From NCBI GenBank assembly GCA_965224525.1, contig OZ245050.1:4868661-4932660 (forward strand): a stretch of DNA of 64,000 bases. The letters run 5' to 3'. This document shows positions 33,998 through 43,014 of the stretch, one piece after another (the stretch's first letter is position 1; each line of letters begins with the position of its first letter). This DNA comes from Granulosicoccus sp036478565. GTDB taxonomy: Bacteria; Pseudomonadota; Gammaproteobacteria; Granulosicoccales; Granulosicoccaceae. The notes below the pieces were generated by a model, which ran no database searches, was not told where the DNA came from, and saw nothing but the letters and a program-made list of their open reading frames with translations. The position numbers and the translations under genes were made by a program.

Positions 33998-35275
33998 CTA
34001 TGTCACCTGGCCTTCTTCGCGCAATTTCCGCCATTGTCTGATCGCCGTGATACGTGCCAGACGAAGTGCCTCCGGAATCTCGGCCTTGTTCTCTGTATTT
34101 GCTGCAATGGCAGCGCTGTCTACCTTTCTGAATACGTCTGCCGCTTCGCGTAAAAATGCAAGTTCCGGAAGCGGGCGATCCTCCAGCCCAAGTCGGCCAC
34201 GTGAATCCGCCTCGCAGGCGAGAAGAAAATGTTCGTAGCGCTCTGGTTTGCGAATGACATCAAGTGCTTGCATCAGTTTCACCAGAGTGGCAGGTTTCAG
34301 GTTCAATGCCTCGTGCACGCGCAGGTGATATCGTGCTGTCAATACAGACAGGTCGCGTAGACGCTTTGGAATTCGCAGGCGAGCTGCGACCACTTCAATA
34401 ATATCGGCGCCACGGACATCGTGATGGCGATGAGATGGCCATTCAGCCTCTGGTGTTACGCCCTTGCCCAAATCATGAAGCAGAGCGGCCAGCCGTACAT
34501 CAACGGTGTCACTCAGCTTTGTAGCCTGATCCAGAACCATCAAGGTATGGATGCCAGAGTCTATCTCCGGGTGCCATTGCGCGGGTTGTGGTACACCAAA
34601 GAGTTTATCGAGCTCTGGCAGTATGATTGACAGCGCATCACAGGCTCGAAGTGTTTCGATAAACGCCCGAGGTGAACTGGCTTTCAGAGCGCCTTCGAGT
34701 TCCTGCCAGACACGTTCGGCAACAAGGTTGCCAATTTCTCCATTGTCGACCATGGATCGCATCAGGATCATGGTTTCGTCAGCGACCTTAAAGCCGAGAG
34801 GTGCCAGACGCGCCATGAAACGGGCTACGCGCAATACCCGAACCGGATCTTCGACAAAGGCGGGCGATACATGACGTAGCAAGCGCTGCTTTAGATCTTC
34901 CTGTCCATTGAATGGATCGACCAGTTCATCTGAGTCAGACATGGCCATGGCATTGATAGTCAGGTCGCGCCGACTCAGGTCTTCCTCAAGTGTTACCGAT
35001 GCGCCAGTGTCAAAATCGAAGCCGTGATAACCCGGCCCGACCTTTCGTTCCTTGCGGGCCAGCGCATATTCCTCATGAGTTTGCGGGTGCAGGAACACAG
35101 GGAAATCCTTACCCACCGATTTGTAACCGGCGACCCGCATATCATCCGGTGTGCTGCCTACCACCACCCAGTCCCGGTCAATGACAAGCAGGCCCAGCAT
35201 CTTGTCACGCACCGCGCCACCGACCAGGTAGGTGTTCACAGGCGAACCACGATGATCGTTGTCGGTATTTTCCAT
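33998..35275 (-). CDS. cca: Multifunctional CCA tRNA nucleotidyltransferase
   Basis: A class II enzyme that adds or repairs the 3' CCA of tRNAs. The N-terminal GGAVRDKMLG and DRDWVVVG (catalytic Asp pair), EEDLSRRDLTINAMA and VEDPVRVLRVARFMARL identify the family, and the C-terminal HD domain (LLHDLGKG, then SHRHHDVRG) gives the phosphodiesterase/phosphatase activities of the gammaproteobacterial Cca type. ATG 35275 gives 425 residues; a GTG start at V14 (VNTYLVGG) matches the E. coli N terminus better and cannot be excluded. Confidence 0.95.
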   Translation of the reverse strand: MENTDNDHRGSPVNTYLVGGAVRDKMLGLLVIDRDWVVVGSTPDDMRVAGYKSVGKDFPVFLHPQTHEEYALARKERKVGPGYHGFDFDTGASVTLEEDLSRRDLTINAMAMSDSDELVDPFNGQEDLKQRLLRHVSPAFVEDPVRVLRVARFMARLAPLGFKVADETMILMRSMVDNGEIGNLVAERVWQELEGALKASSPRAFIETLRACDALSIILPELDKLFGVPQPAQWHPEIDSGIHTLMVLDQATKLSDTVDVRLAALLHDLGKGVTPEAEWPSHRHHDVRGADIIEVVAARLRIPKRLRDLSVLTARYHLRVHEALNLKPATLVKLMQALDVIRKPERYEHFLLACEADSRGRLGLEDRPLPELAFLREAADVFRKVDSAAIAANTENKAEIPEALRLARITAIRQWRKLREEGQVT

Positions 35276-35359
35276 GCAGGGTAGTGTACTGCAAGGCCGT
35301 GTTGGGCCGGACGGTGCAGTACAATAGTGCGTATCACAAGAAACCGTAAATTCGAGGAC

Positions 35360-36466
35360 ATGAGGCTAAGACGACTTGCCCGCAGTCTTTTCATGCTATC
35401 GCTGCTCGCAGCGACGAGTGGCTGCGGCACGGTTGGCTACTATTCGCAGGCCATTGGCGGGCATTTTCGGTTAATGCGCGCTCGACAACCGATCGATGAC
35501 CTGCTTGCCGACAAGAAACTTGATTCAGAGCTTCGGCAGAAGCTGGAGACGCTTGTGAGTGCTCGCAAGTTTGGCATTGCCGAATTGGGTCTGCCCGACA
35601 ATGACAGCTACAGCAGCTATGCGGCGACCGGGCAGCGAGCGGTTACATTCAATGTGGTAGCGGCCGACGAGTTTTCTGTGCAGCCGCGAACCTGGTGCTT
35701 TCCGGTGGCGGGCTGTGTCAGTTATCGGGGATATTTTGACGAGGAGGATGCCAAAGGCTACGCTGAAAAGCTTGCCAGTGAGAACGCCGATGTCACTGTA
35801 GGTGGCGCATCTGCCTATTCAACACTTGGCTGGTTTGACGATCCGATACTCGATACGATGTTGCGTGGCGGCGACCTGCGCTATGTTGGCACGCTGTTTC
35901 ATGAGCTGGCGCATCAAGTTTTGTATGTCAAAAATGACAGCAACTTCAATGAAGCTTACGCCTCCTTTGTTGAGCAAACGGGTGTTCGCCGTTGGCTGAC
36001 TGCGCGAGGCGAAGCCGATCGAATCGCCGTCTATGACGCGTCGCAAGCGCGCGGTGCCCAGTTTGCACAACTGTTGAAGCAAACGCGGGAGCAATTGCAA
36101 TCGCTATATGCAGAAGAACTGGCTGCTGACGTCATGCGCAAGCGCAAGAAAGACGTGTTCGCTAGAATGCGCGCTAGCTACGATACGCTGAAAGTTGAAT
36201 GGAATGGTTACAAGGGCTACGACGGCTGGTTTTCGAGAGAACTGAATAATGCGCGACTGGTCGCAGTGTCTACCTATCGGCGTTATGTGCCGGCATTTGC
36301 CGCCATGTACGATGAAGCGGGCGCAGATATGCTGGCCTTTCATGATCTGGCCCGTTCGGTAAGCGAGCTGGACAGTGAAGAACGGCAATCGCGTATGGAT
36401 GCCTACCTGCTTGACCAGCAGGCAGCGAACAATGCCACGTCTACGGACAAAGCTGACCTACAATGA
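35360..36466 (+). CDS. Predicted lipoprotein aminopeptidase (COG4324 family)
   Basis: A 368-residue lipoprotein: lipobox T19-S20-G21-C22. The zinc-binding HELAHQ near residue 180, with E further on in NEAYASFVEQ, is the gluzincin pattern of COG4324 predicted aminopeptidases. I start at ATG 35360; the GTG at 35327 adds an unlikely leader. Its gene is divergent from cca, separated by about 85 bases. Likely anchored in the outer or inner membrane facing the periplasm. Confidence 0.85.
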   Translation: MRLRRLARSLFMLSLLAATSGCGTVGYYSQAIGGHFRLMRARQPIDDLLADKKLDSELRQKLETLVSARKFGIAELGLPDNDSYSSYAATGQRAVTFNVVAADEFSVQPRTWCFPVAGCVSYRGYFDEEDAKGYAEKLASENADVTVGGASAYSTLGWFDDPILDTMLRGGDLRYVGTLFHELAHQVLYVKNDSNFNEAYASFVEQTGVRRWLTARGEADRIAVYDASQARGAQFAQLLKQTREQLQSLYAEELAADVMRKRKKDVFARMRASYDTLKVEWNGYKGYDGWFSRELNNARLVAVSTYRRYVPAFAAMYDEAGADMLAFHDLARSVSELDSEERQSRMDAYLLDQQAANNATSTDKADLQ

Positions 36467-36530
36467 CGTCTGGTCAGGCAAGCCGATGTGATGCTGTCGC
36501 GTTACACGGCCTGTTAGTGAAAAGGCCAGA

Positions 36531-37478
36531 TCAACGTCGAGCGGCTTCGCGTCTGCTCTGCAATCGGCCTGTCCAGTCTGCATCACCAATGTAGCGGGGC
36601 ACAACGGCTTCGAGAGAGGTCTTTTGACGGGCGCAGTCCTCGCTGCACAGGCTGTCAGTTTGCAGTGACAGGTAGTTGTCCCGAGAGAACGGTTTGCCGG
36701 GGACAAGCTCCATGGTGCGGGCCTGCAAACGTGCCGCCCAGTCGGGCAGGCCAATGACACTGCATTTCAGGTCGGCGGTTTTTGCCGTGTAGTTGACCAG
36801 CTCTCGCAAGCTGTAGTCATTTGGGCCACAAAGCTGAATGGATTTTCCGATCGTACTCGGGTCGCTGATCGCGTTCATCATTACATCGCATACGTCACCA
36901 ACCCAGACCGGCGCCATGCGCGCGTCGGGAACAGCCAGCGGGAATACCGGTAGCGCTTTTAACAAACCGGAGAAACGGTTGAAAAATGCGTCGTGCTCAC
37001 CAAATATGACTGATGGTTGAAACATCGTCCAAGCAAGCGAGTCATCTGCGTTACGAACATGCTGCTCTGCGCGGCCTTTGCTGCGCAAATATTCGCTGCT
37101 GCCGTTTTCTGCATCTGCATTCAGGGCGCTCATGTGCAGGTAGCGCGGGACAGACTCTGCCTTGCAGGCGGCAAGCACGCGGGCAGTCAGAGCGTCGTGC
37201 GCGCTTGAAAAACTGCCGGTGTTTGCATTGCCTAGTTCGTTGAGGACACCGATCAGGTTGATGACCAGGCCAGAGCCGGAAAAAGCAGACTTCAACGCAT
37301 CGGTGTCGTGAACATTGGTTTCCATTACCGTCACGTTTGGCAGGACGAGCAGGCTACGGTTGCGCTGGGCTCGGCGGGTCAGCACAACGACTTCGTCAAA
37401 CTGCTCTGCCAGGCGGTAGGTCAATTGCTTGCCGACAAAGCCGGTACCGCCTAACAGGGTGACGCGTAAATTGCTCAT
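36531..37478 (-). CDS. NAD(P)-binding Rossmann protein, NDUFA9-like
   Basis: A 315-residue atypical short-chain dehydrogenase with GGTGFVGKQLTYRL (residues 10-23), similar to the complex I subunit NDUFA9 and related bacterial proteins. The catalytic Tyr-Lys is altered (SSEYLRSKGRAE keeps Y-x3-K). Cellular role in bacteria uncertain; no complex I genes are near. Its end converges with the aminopeptidase gene. Confidence 0.85.
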   Translation of the reverse strand: MSNLRVTLLGGTGFVGKQLTYRLAEQFDEVVVLTRRAQRNRSLLVLPNVTVMETNVHDTDALKSAFSGSGLVINLIGVLNELGNANTGSFSSAHDALTARVLAACKAESVPRYLHMSALNADAENGSSEYLRSKGRAEQHVRNADDSLAWTMFQPSVIFGEHDAFFNRFSGLLKALPVFPLAVPDARMAPVWVGDVCDVMMNAISDPSTIGKSIQLCGPNDYSLRELVNYTAKTADLKCSVIGLPDWAARLQARTMELVPGKPFSRDNYLSLQTDSLCSEDCARQKTSLEAVVPRYIGDADWTGRLQSRREAARR

Positions 37479-37604
37479 GAGTAATCGGGCCTCTTGGGTA
37501 GCAGGATTGTCGACTTGCCGCTCGCCAGGAGCGGCATCGACGGATGCCTGCGTCTATTTTGCCTGAATGATGAGCTGGTGGGCAGAATTCTGAGCTGCCG
37601 GGTG

Positions 37605-39104
37605 TCAAATCGACATGGGCCCTTCGCCCGCAACCGTTTCGTCGATTGCTACGTCGCCGTCCGGATTCATGTCGCTGTCACGCGTCAATGCCTGTGGGTT
37701 GCGAGCACCGAAATAACGGTAAACGGACGAGGCGATTGCCAGGGGCTCAGCTTCGTAGCTGTCGTCTGTCGGGCGGGTGTATTGGCGGTTTTCCTTTGCT
37801 GGGCCGAACACCTCAGTTTTCCCGACTACCTTGCCAAGCGCATTCCTGGGGCGCACTGCTGCACCGCCGAGCGTGTAGAGATTCTGGTTGTTGCCGTGAT
37901 CCCAGCCCACCGAATTGTTCAGATTGACATTTCGCCCAAAATCGCCGTGAACTTTGATAACGATATTGTCGGTCGAACGGACACCACCAAACTGTGAATC
38001 GGAATAGCGTATGTGCTTGGTTGCAACGCGCAATGCTTCCATGACTTGCCGCATGCGCGGCGCATAGTCCTCCAAAGCAGAGCTGTGATCATCCCAACCT
38101 CCCAGACCGCCGCCGACGGTAATGAACAGCGAGTCGCGGTTGTGGATGGCAAGTGTGACAGCTGCCTTGACGCGCGCACTGAAGCGGTTGTTATCCGGGT
38201 AGCGCAGGGTGCCGGTTGCAGGATCGACATCCGGGTCAAGCGAGCCGTTCGCCTGTAGTGGTGGTGTGGGCAGAGGGTCGTTAACTGCGGATTGCAAATT
38301 ACCGATCAAGCGCTCCATGCTGCGTCGTATGGTAAAGCCCTCAGCCACTTTGCCATAGCGAACACGCTGTGAGTTATCAACGATTTTTTCAATCAGTGCT
38401 TCTAGCTCGACGTCGTGGTCGTTGCGATCACGACTGTAGGGGTTATCAAAATTCTCATCCAGGCTCAGTCCACGCAGCTGCAAGGGAAGCCGTGCATCTG
38501 GGTCAGTTGCAAAGGCGGTGGTTGATCCTTCAAATGAAATAAACGGCAGGACCAGGTTGGTCAGCTGCTTTCCGCCGAGCAACTCCGAACCATCCAGCTG
38601 ATCGCGATGTGCATTTAGCAGTGCGGCAATAGTTGTTCCCATGCCAGGTGCCGCTTCAATCGCCAGAGAACCTTTCAAGCTCGAGAAGATGCTTGGACGA
38701 TGAGAACGCGTGTTGTTTTTCCGTCGATTGATTGTGCGATACACGCTCAGATCACCTGAGCTGAGCATGTCTTCCATGGCGATTCCACCGGCGTCTGCCC
38801 AGAACCCATGACGTGTGACCTGTCCATCATCCGCGATCGAGGTTCTTAACGCGCTCGGGTAAGGGTTTTGGGAGTTCCGGTTTATCATGTCCATATTGGT
38901 CAGATTTCCTGCCAGTTCTGAAGGACCGCCATACAGGAATATATTGATGACCTGTGGCATGACACGGGGCATCTGAAAATTCACCGCATCAATCATCGGT
39001 GATGCTGCCGCCTGGTTTATAAAACCTGGTATACCGAACAGTGTGGGAGCTGTTGCACCTATGCCCAGCAAGCTGCTTGCTTTTAGAAAGTCTCGTCTTT
39101 TCAT
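37605..39104 (-). CDS. Tat-exported DUF1501 protein
   Basis: A 499-residue protein whose N terminus MKRRDFLKASSLLGIGATAP is a twin-arginine export signal (RRDFLK). The rest matches DUF1501, a sulfatase/alkaline-phosphatase-superfamily-like group: GGGLGGWDDHS, and KVHGDFGRNVNLNNS close to the usual SDFGRT metal-site motif. DUF1501 proteins are usually paired with a DUF1800 protein; here the partner is the lipoprotein 11 bases upstream, which does not show DUF1800 motifs I can recognise. Substrate unknown. Confidence 0.85.
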   Translation of the reverse strand: MKRRDFLKASSLLGIGATAPTLFGIPGFINQAAASPMIDAVNFQMPRVMPQVINIFLYGGPSELAGNLTNMDMINRNSQNPYPSALRTSIADDGQVTRHGFWADAGGIAMEDMLSSGDLSVYRTINRRKNNTRSHRPSIFSSLKGSLAIEAAPGMGTTIAALLNAHRDQLDGSELLGGKQLTNLVLPFISFEGSTTAFATDPDARLPLQLRGLSLDENFDNPYSRDRNDHDVELEALIEKIVDNSQRVRYGKVAEGFTIRRSMERLIGNLQSAVNDPLPTPPLQANGSLDPDVDPATGTLRYPDNNRFSARVKAAVTLAIHNRDSLFITVGGGLGGWDDHSSALEDYAPRMRQVMEALRVATKHIRYSDSQFGGVRSTDNIVIKVHGDFGRNVNLNNSVGWDHGNNQNLYTLGGAAVRPRNALGKVVGKTEVFGPAKENRQYTRPTDDSYEAEPLAIASSVYRYFGARNPQALTRDSDMNPDGDVAIDETVAGEGPMSI

Positions 39105-39115
39105 AATCTTTTACC

Positions 39116-40906
39116 TCAGCGCAGTCGTGGCAGGAAATAGGTTTCTGGCAGTCGGGACAAGTAGTCCAACGTGATAACTGCGATATCATCCTGATGATCA
39201 GATCGGGCAAACTGATTGCCATAGTCTTCATCCAGGTGCTCATTGAGTCTATAAATGCGGATTAGATCCTTGCGCTCTTCGACAGAGGCGCGCCGCTGAA
39301 TAGCTGTCAGGAAAAGGTAGTCAGTGAGCTGACTGACAGTCATGTCTTCAACCTTTCTATACAGCACAGCATCGCTTTCATATTTGACCAGTAGCAGGTT
39401 GTATGCACCGCGTTCTTCCTTGTTTAGCTCAGCAACAGCTTCGTCGTATTCCTTGAGCGCAGCCTTGTAGGCTGCCAATTCGCGGGTCGATGCGTCGGCG
39501 GTAGGCGGGTCAATCGGACGTGGTGTTGGCGCATCAGGTCTTTTTAACCCCAGGGGTACACGCCAGCGCCTTTCATCCAGCATCAGGTATTCGCGCATGG
39601 CCTTGTGGTAGTTGCCAAAACTGAGAGAATCCATTGGCACGCTGGAAACGCGTCCGAGCTTGAACGACATTGAAGACCAGCCCATCTCCGCCATTTCGGT
39701 TCGCGCAAGTGCACCGCGACCGCTGACCATGCCTCTGAGCATGTCCGGATTTGGTTGCCAATCCAGTCGCTTTGCCATGCCCATGAAACTTTCCTCAAAA
39801 GATTTTGCGCGTTCGGTGTCTAGCAAATAACTTTTTGAAAACAGCAAAGTCATAAAAATGTCTTCAAAGGTTTTTGGGTTGGTTGCGCTGATTGCCTGGG
39901 TAATCGCAAGCCGTTCATCCGTGTCCCGTCCTGCATAGAAATAATCAACCAGTACGCTGGTGACACGAGGTATCAGTAACGGGTGACTGGCTACAACGTC
40001 GTAGAAATCACCACAGCTAAGGACATACTTATCCAGAACCAATACGGACTTTGAGTTTGGATAGTCGGTGTAAGCCAGCTTGTATCCGTCTTGCTCATCG
40101 GTCAGGTACAAATCCTGGCAAGCCCTGGACGCGGCAGGGACCTCAGCATCGTTATCGAAGATTCCGAGGTATATTTCCATCATCTCGCGTGTGTTGTCTT
40201 CTGGAGAGCGGAAGCGGCGCCAGTTCTGTACGCTGCGTTGATGGGTGGCGACCATGCTGCGTATGCCTGTGTGTTGCATGATGCTCAGGTCGAGCCGTCG
40301 GAACAGATTCTGTACATCGGTAATGTCGGCGCTATCCAGTTCTTCTGCTGGTGAGAACATGATAGTGTTGGCCAGATGCCAGGCCATCCATTGCGACAAG
40401 CTGTTGCGGCTCAGTGGGTAGTGTTGTATTCGTGCCAGTGGCATCTGCTTTGGGCGGTTGTCATCAAAGTAGTACATTGCCTCAACCGGTGAGGCGTTGC
40501 CCTTGTCATCGACAGCCTCTTCATCGCCAATAATTTCCAGATCAAGTTGTTCACGCTGCTCGTCTGGCAAGTTGGTCTGCAATTGCTTGCGCAGTGTCGA
40601 TAACGTGAAAGACGGGTCTTTGCGGTTTTTCAGCGCATTGCCACTGGACAGATCGTAAAACTCGGATACGGGCATGCCGGAATAAAGAGTGCCCAGTAGC
40701 TTGTTGACGACCCGATATTGCTCGTCAACGCCCAGGGCATCAAACTCGGCGTCTGACAGAGGCGCGGCCAGTCCGACTCCCGCTGATACGCTGCCGCCAG
40801 CGGCGCCAAGCCCAGGAGCCTCGGGTTGGCAGCCTGACAGAAAAACCGCGGCAAGTGCGGAAGAACCAACTAGAACGTGTTGTATTCTGGTGGAGAAACC
40901 ACTCAT
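39116..40906 (-). CDS. Large lipoprotein, operon partner of DUF1501
   Basis: A 596-residue lipoprotein: lipobox L23-S24-G25-C26. It is mainly helical with frequent Asp/Glu-Arg pairs and a Pro-rich hinge (RPDAPTPRPIDPPTADA near residue 460) followed by a Lys/Glu coiled region. I do not recognise the family; distant kinship to DUF1800 is possible because of the DUF1501 partner, but the usual motifs are not evident. The gene is first in the operon, 11 bases from DUF1501, and divergent from the apbE operon with a shared 201-base control region. Confidence 0.7.
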   Translation of the reverse strand: MSGFSTRIQHVLVGSSALAAVFLSGCQPEAPGLGAAGGSVSAGVGLAAPLSDAEFDALGVDEQYRVVNKLLGTLYSGMPVSEFYDLSSGNALKNRKDPSFTLSTLRKQLQTNLPDEQREQLDLEIIGDEEAVDDKGNASPVEAMYYFDDNRPKQMPLARIQHYPLSRNSLSQWMAWHLANTIMFSPAEELDSADITDVQNLFRRLDLSIMQHTGIRSMVATHQRSVQNWRRFRSPEDNTREMMEIYLGIFDNDAEVPAASRACQDLYLTDEQDGYKLAYTDYPNSKSVLVLDKYVLSCGDFYDVVASHPLLIPRVTSVLVDYFYAGRDTDERLAITQAISATNPKTFEDIFMTLLFSKSYLLDTERAKSFEESFMGMAKRLDWQPNPDMLRGMVSGRGALARTEMAEMGWSSMSFKLGRVSSVPMDSLSFGNYHKAMREYLMLDERRWRVPLGLKRPDAPTPRPIDPPTADASTRELAAYKAALKEYDEAVAELNKEERGAYNLLLVKYESDAVLYRKVEDMTVSQLTDYLFLTAIQRRASVEERKDLIRIYRLNEHLDEDYGNQFARSDHQDDIAVITLDYLSRLPETYFLPRLR

Positions 40907-41107
40907 GTGCGTATCCTGTTACCCCCGAACATCCGGGCATGCGTGGGTTATCGGTATCGCGACCATGCATTTTTAAGGCAATTGAAAACAAAAGGCACGA
41001 AACGTGATGAAGGTTCATGGTTATTCGTTTGCGACGACCGTGGCTGTCACACATTAAGCAGTGAAGTTCAGTTCTATATCCGTGGAGACCAGGCTAGTGA
41101 GGGGCCA

Positions 41108-42019
41108 ATGAGTGAATTTAACGTAGTGCGGCGTGATTCCTTGTGGGCGGGTGAGTTCCGTTCAATGGCAAGCCCGTGCGAATTACTGATTGATGGAGGT
41201 AGTCGTACCCATGCGGAAATGCTCACCGGTGTGGCGATGCAGGAGGCGCAGCGTATCGAACATACATTCAGCCGATACCGCAATGACAATATAGTGTTTC
41301 GCATTAATAGCAGTGCAGGAAAGCCAATACAGGTTGATGTGGAAACCGCGCGGTTACTGGATTTTTCTGAACAATGCTTCAAGATATCTGATGGTTTGTT
41401 CGATGTTACTTCAGGTGTTCTGCGGGAAGCCTGGAAGTTTGACGGTTCGGATAACGTGCCCGCTCAGACGCAGATAGAAAAACTATTGCCAAGAGTGGGG
41501 TGGCAACGGGTGAAGTGGCAGAAACAGGAATTTACATTGCCGGAAGGCATGCAGATTGATTTTGGTGGTCTTGGCAAGGAATACGCCGTCGACCGTGTAG
41601 TGACACTACTTCGCGAGCGAACTAACAAATCCTTTCTGGTAAATTTCGGTGGTGATTTACATGCCAGTGGACCACCCACTGAGACGGGCGCGTGGCAAGT
41701 CGGCATTGAAGCTGTGCAGGGTAACGCAATCGTATTGGCCAACGCGGCAGCTGAGGCAGCGAGCATGTTGCAATTGCAACGTGGAGCGATGACCACCAGT
41801 GGTGATGCTCAACGATTCCTGTTTAAGGAAGGTGTTCGTTATGGTCATGTTTTGCACCCGAAAACAGGCTGGCCGGTGCCGGGTGCTCCTCAATCAGTTA
41901 CCGTGGCCGGGAACAGCTGCACAGAAGCTGGCGTGCTTTCAACTTTGGCACTGCTTCACGGAAAGAATGCCGAACACTTCCTGAAAGAGCAGAAAGTCAG
42001 CTACTGGGTTCAACGATGA
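41108..42019 (+). CDS. apbE: FAD:protein FMN transferase (ApbE)
   Basis: ApbE cleaves FAD and attaches FMN covalently to a Thr/Ser of target proteins. The family motifs are visible: ASPCELLIDGG (N-terminal), FDVTSG, IDFGGLGKEYAVDRV, NFGGDLHASG, AMTTSGDAQRF (substrate-site region) and HVLHPKTGWPV. I start at ATG 41108 (303 residues, GAGGGG five bases upstream); the longer open frame to 40877 gives no signal peptide and no family match. So this ApbE seems to lack the usual export signal, which is odd if its target is exported. It leads a TlpA-DUF4266-DUF3570 operon. Confidence 0.92.
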   Translation: MSEFNVVRRDSLWAGEFRSMASPCELLIDGGSRTHAEMLTGVAMQEAQRIEHTFSRYRNDNIVFRINSSAGKPIQVDVETARLLDFSEQCFKISDGLFDVTSGVLREAWKFDGSDNVPAQTQIEKLLPRVGWQRVKWQKQEFTLPEGMQIDFGGLGKEYAVDRVVTLLRERTNKSFLVNFGGDLHASGPPTETGAWQVGIEAVQGNAIVLANAAAEAASMLQLQRGAMTTSGDAQRFLFKEGVRYGHVLHPKTGWPVPGAPQSVTVAGNSCTEAGVLSTLALLHGKNAEHFLKEQKVSYWVQR

Positions 42020-42118
42020 CAAACTGCGTCACGGTGTTGAACTACACCTGAGCGCTAGAGCAGCCGTTAGCAAGTGAGCAATGCAGGTACTCCTGCATAC
42101 TAACTTGAGGCTCGCAGG

Positions 42119-42661
42119 ATGGTCAGTCGTTTTCCGGTAATTTCCCGATCAGGCGCAATATCACTGGCGATGACGTTGTTTGTCTCGATGATTTTTGCTG
42201 TAAACGTGTGGGCGGGACAAGGGAAAGAAGCTGGCTCGGCGATTGATGTTACCGCTCCGGCGATTGACCTGCCTGGTTTGACTGAGCGAATTAACCTGGA
42301 AGACTACCGCGGCCAGGTTGTGTACGTGGATTTCTGGGCCTCCTGGTGTACTCCGTGCCGCCAGTCTTTTCCATGGATGAACGATCTTCAGGAGTCGTAT
42401 GCAGAAGATGGTTTGCGTGTGCTGGCCATAAGCCTGGACAGTGACAGTGATGATGCAGCCGATTTTCTTGCGGCGACTCAGCCGGTGTTCGATATTGCGT
42501 TTGACGAGACAGGAAAAACGGCAGAAGACTACAAGGTGCGTGGCATGCCGAGCTCGTACGTGATAGATCGAAATGGAAAAATCGCGTTTGCGCACATTGG
42601 ATTTCGTAAGAAAGATATTGCGGTTATCGAGAGTGGAATTCTCGCGGTTTTGGAAGAGTGA
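42119..42661 (+). CDS. TlpA-like periplasmic thiol-disulfide oxidoreductase
   Basis: A 180-residue thioredoxin-fold protein with signal peptide (about 1-32, ending VWA). The active site is W76-C77-T-P-C80 and the cis-Pro region is RGMPSSYVIDRNGK. TlpA/ResA-type proteins reduce specific exported proteins. Its stop overlaps the first possible start of the DUF4266 gene (GTGA), so the two are coupled. The two C-terminal cysteines of that lipoprotein are a natural candidate substrate. Confidence 0.9.
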   Translation: MVSRFPVISRSGAISLAMTLFVSMIFAVNVWAGQGKEAGSAIDVTAPAIDLPGLTERINLEDYRGQVVYVDFWASWCTPCRQSFPWMNDLQESYAEDGLRVLAISLDSDSDDAADFLAATQPVFDIAFDETGKTAEDYKVRGMPSSYVIDRNGKIAFAHIGFRKKDIAVIESGILAVLEE

Positions 42662-42663
42662 TT

Positions 42664-42906
42664 GTGAAATCCCGTAAGCTTGCCCTGAGCGTTGTATTGC
42701 TCGTATCCCTGTCTGCTTGTTCCACAGCGGGTGACATTCTCGCCATCGGTGAGGTCAAGCCCTGGGAACGCGATGTACTGGCTCGCGAGGATATGCAGCT
42801 TGTACCGGATATAATGGATCAGATAGTGGACGATCATATCTATTTTTCAAAAGAAGCATCGACTGGTGGCAGTAGTGCCCAAGGCGGTGGTTGTGGCTGT
42901 AACTGA
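42664..42906 (+). CDS. DUF4266 small lipoprotein with CxC tail
   Basis: An 80-residue lipoprotein: lipobox L16-S17-A18-C19. The mature part has the DUF4266 signature KPWERDVLA, then HIYFSKEASTGG and a Gly-rich tail ending GGGCGCN (C77, C79). I start at GTG 42664 as GGAAGAG lies six bases upstream; GTG 42658 is an alternative adding two residues. DUF4266 genes regularly precede DUF3570 genes. The tail with two cysteines could bind metal or form a redox pair. Function unknown. Confidence 0.88.
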   Translation: MKSRKLALSVVLLVSLSACSTAGDILAIGEVKPWERDVLAREDMQLVPDIMDQIVDDHIYFSKEASTGGSSAQGGGCGCN

Positions 42907-43014
42907 AATGTTGTCCAGCGCTCAGACCAGTGTTTTCCAATCATTGGCGGATAAAGAATACTCGATTGATATGACTGCATCGAAAAATGTAGTTTCCCAG
43001 GCTGGGTACACCCG

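Noticed and set aside
40877..41107. An N-terminal extension of apbE by 77 codons
   Set aside because: The extension has no signal peptide or family similarity, while ATG 41108 has a good ribosome site and starts where the ApbE pattern starts.
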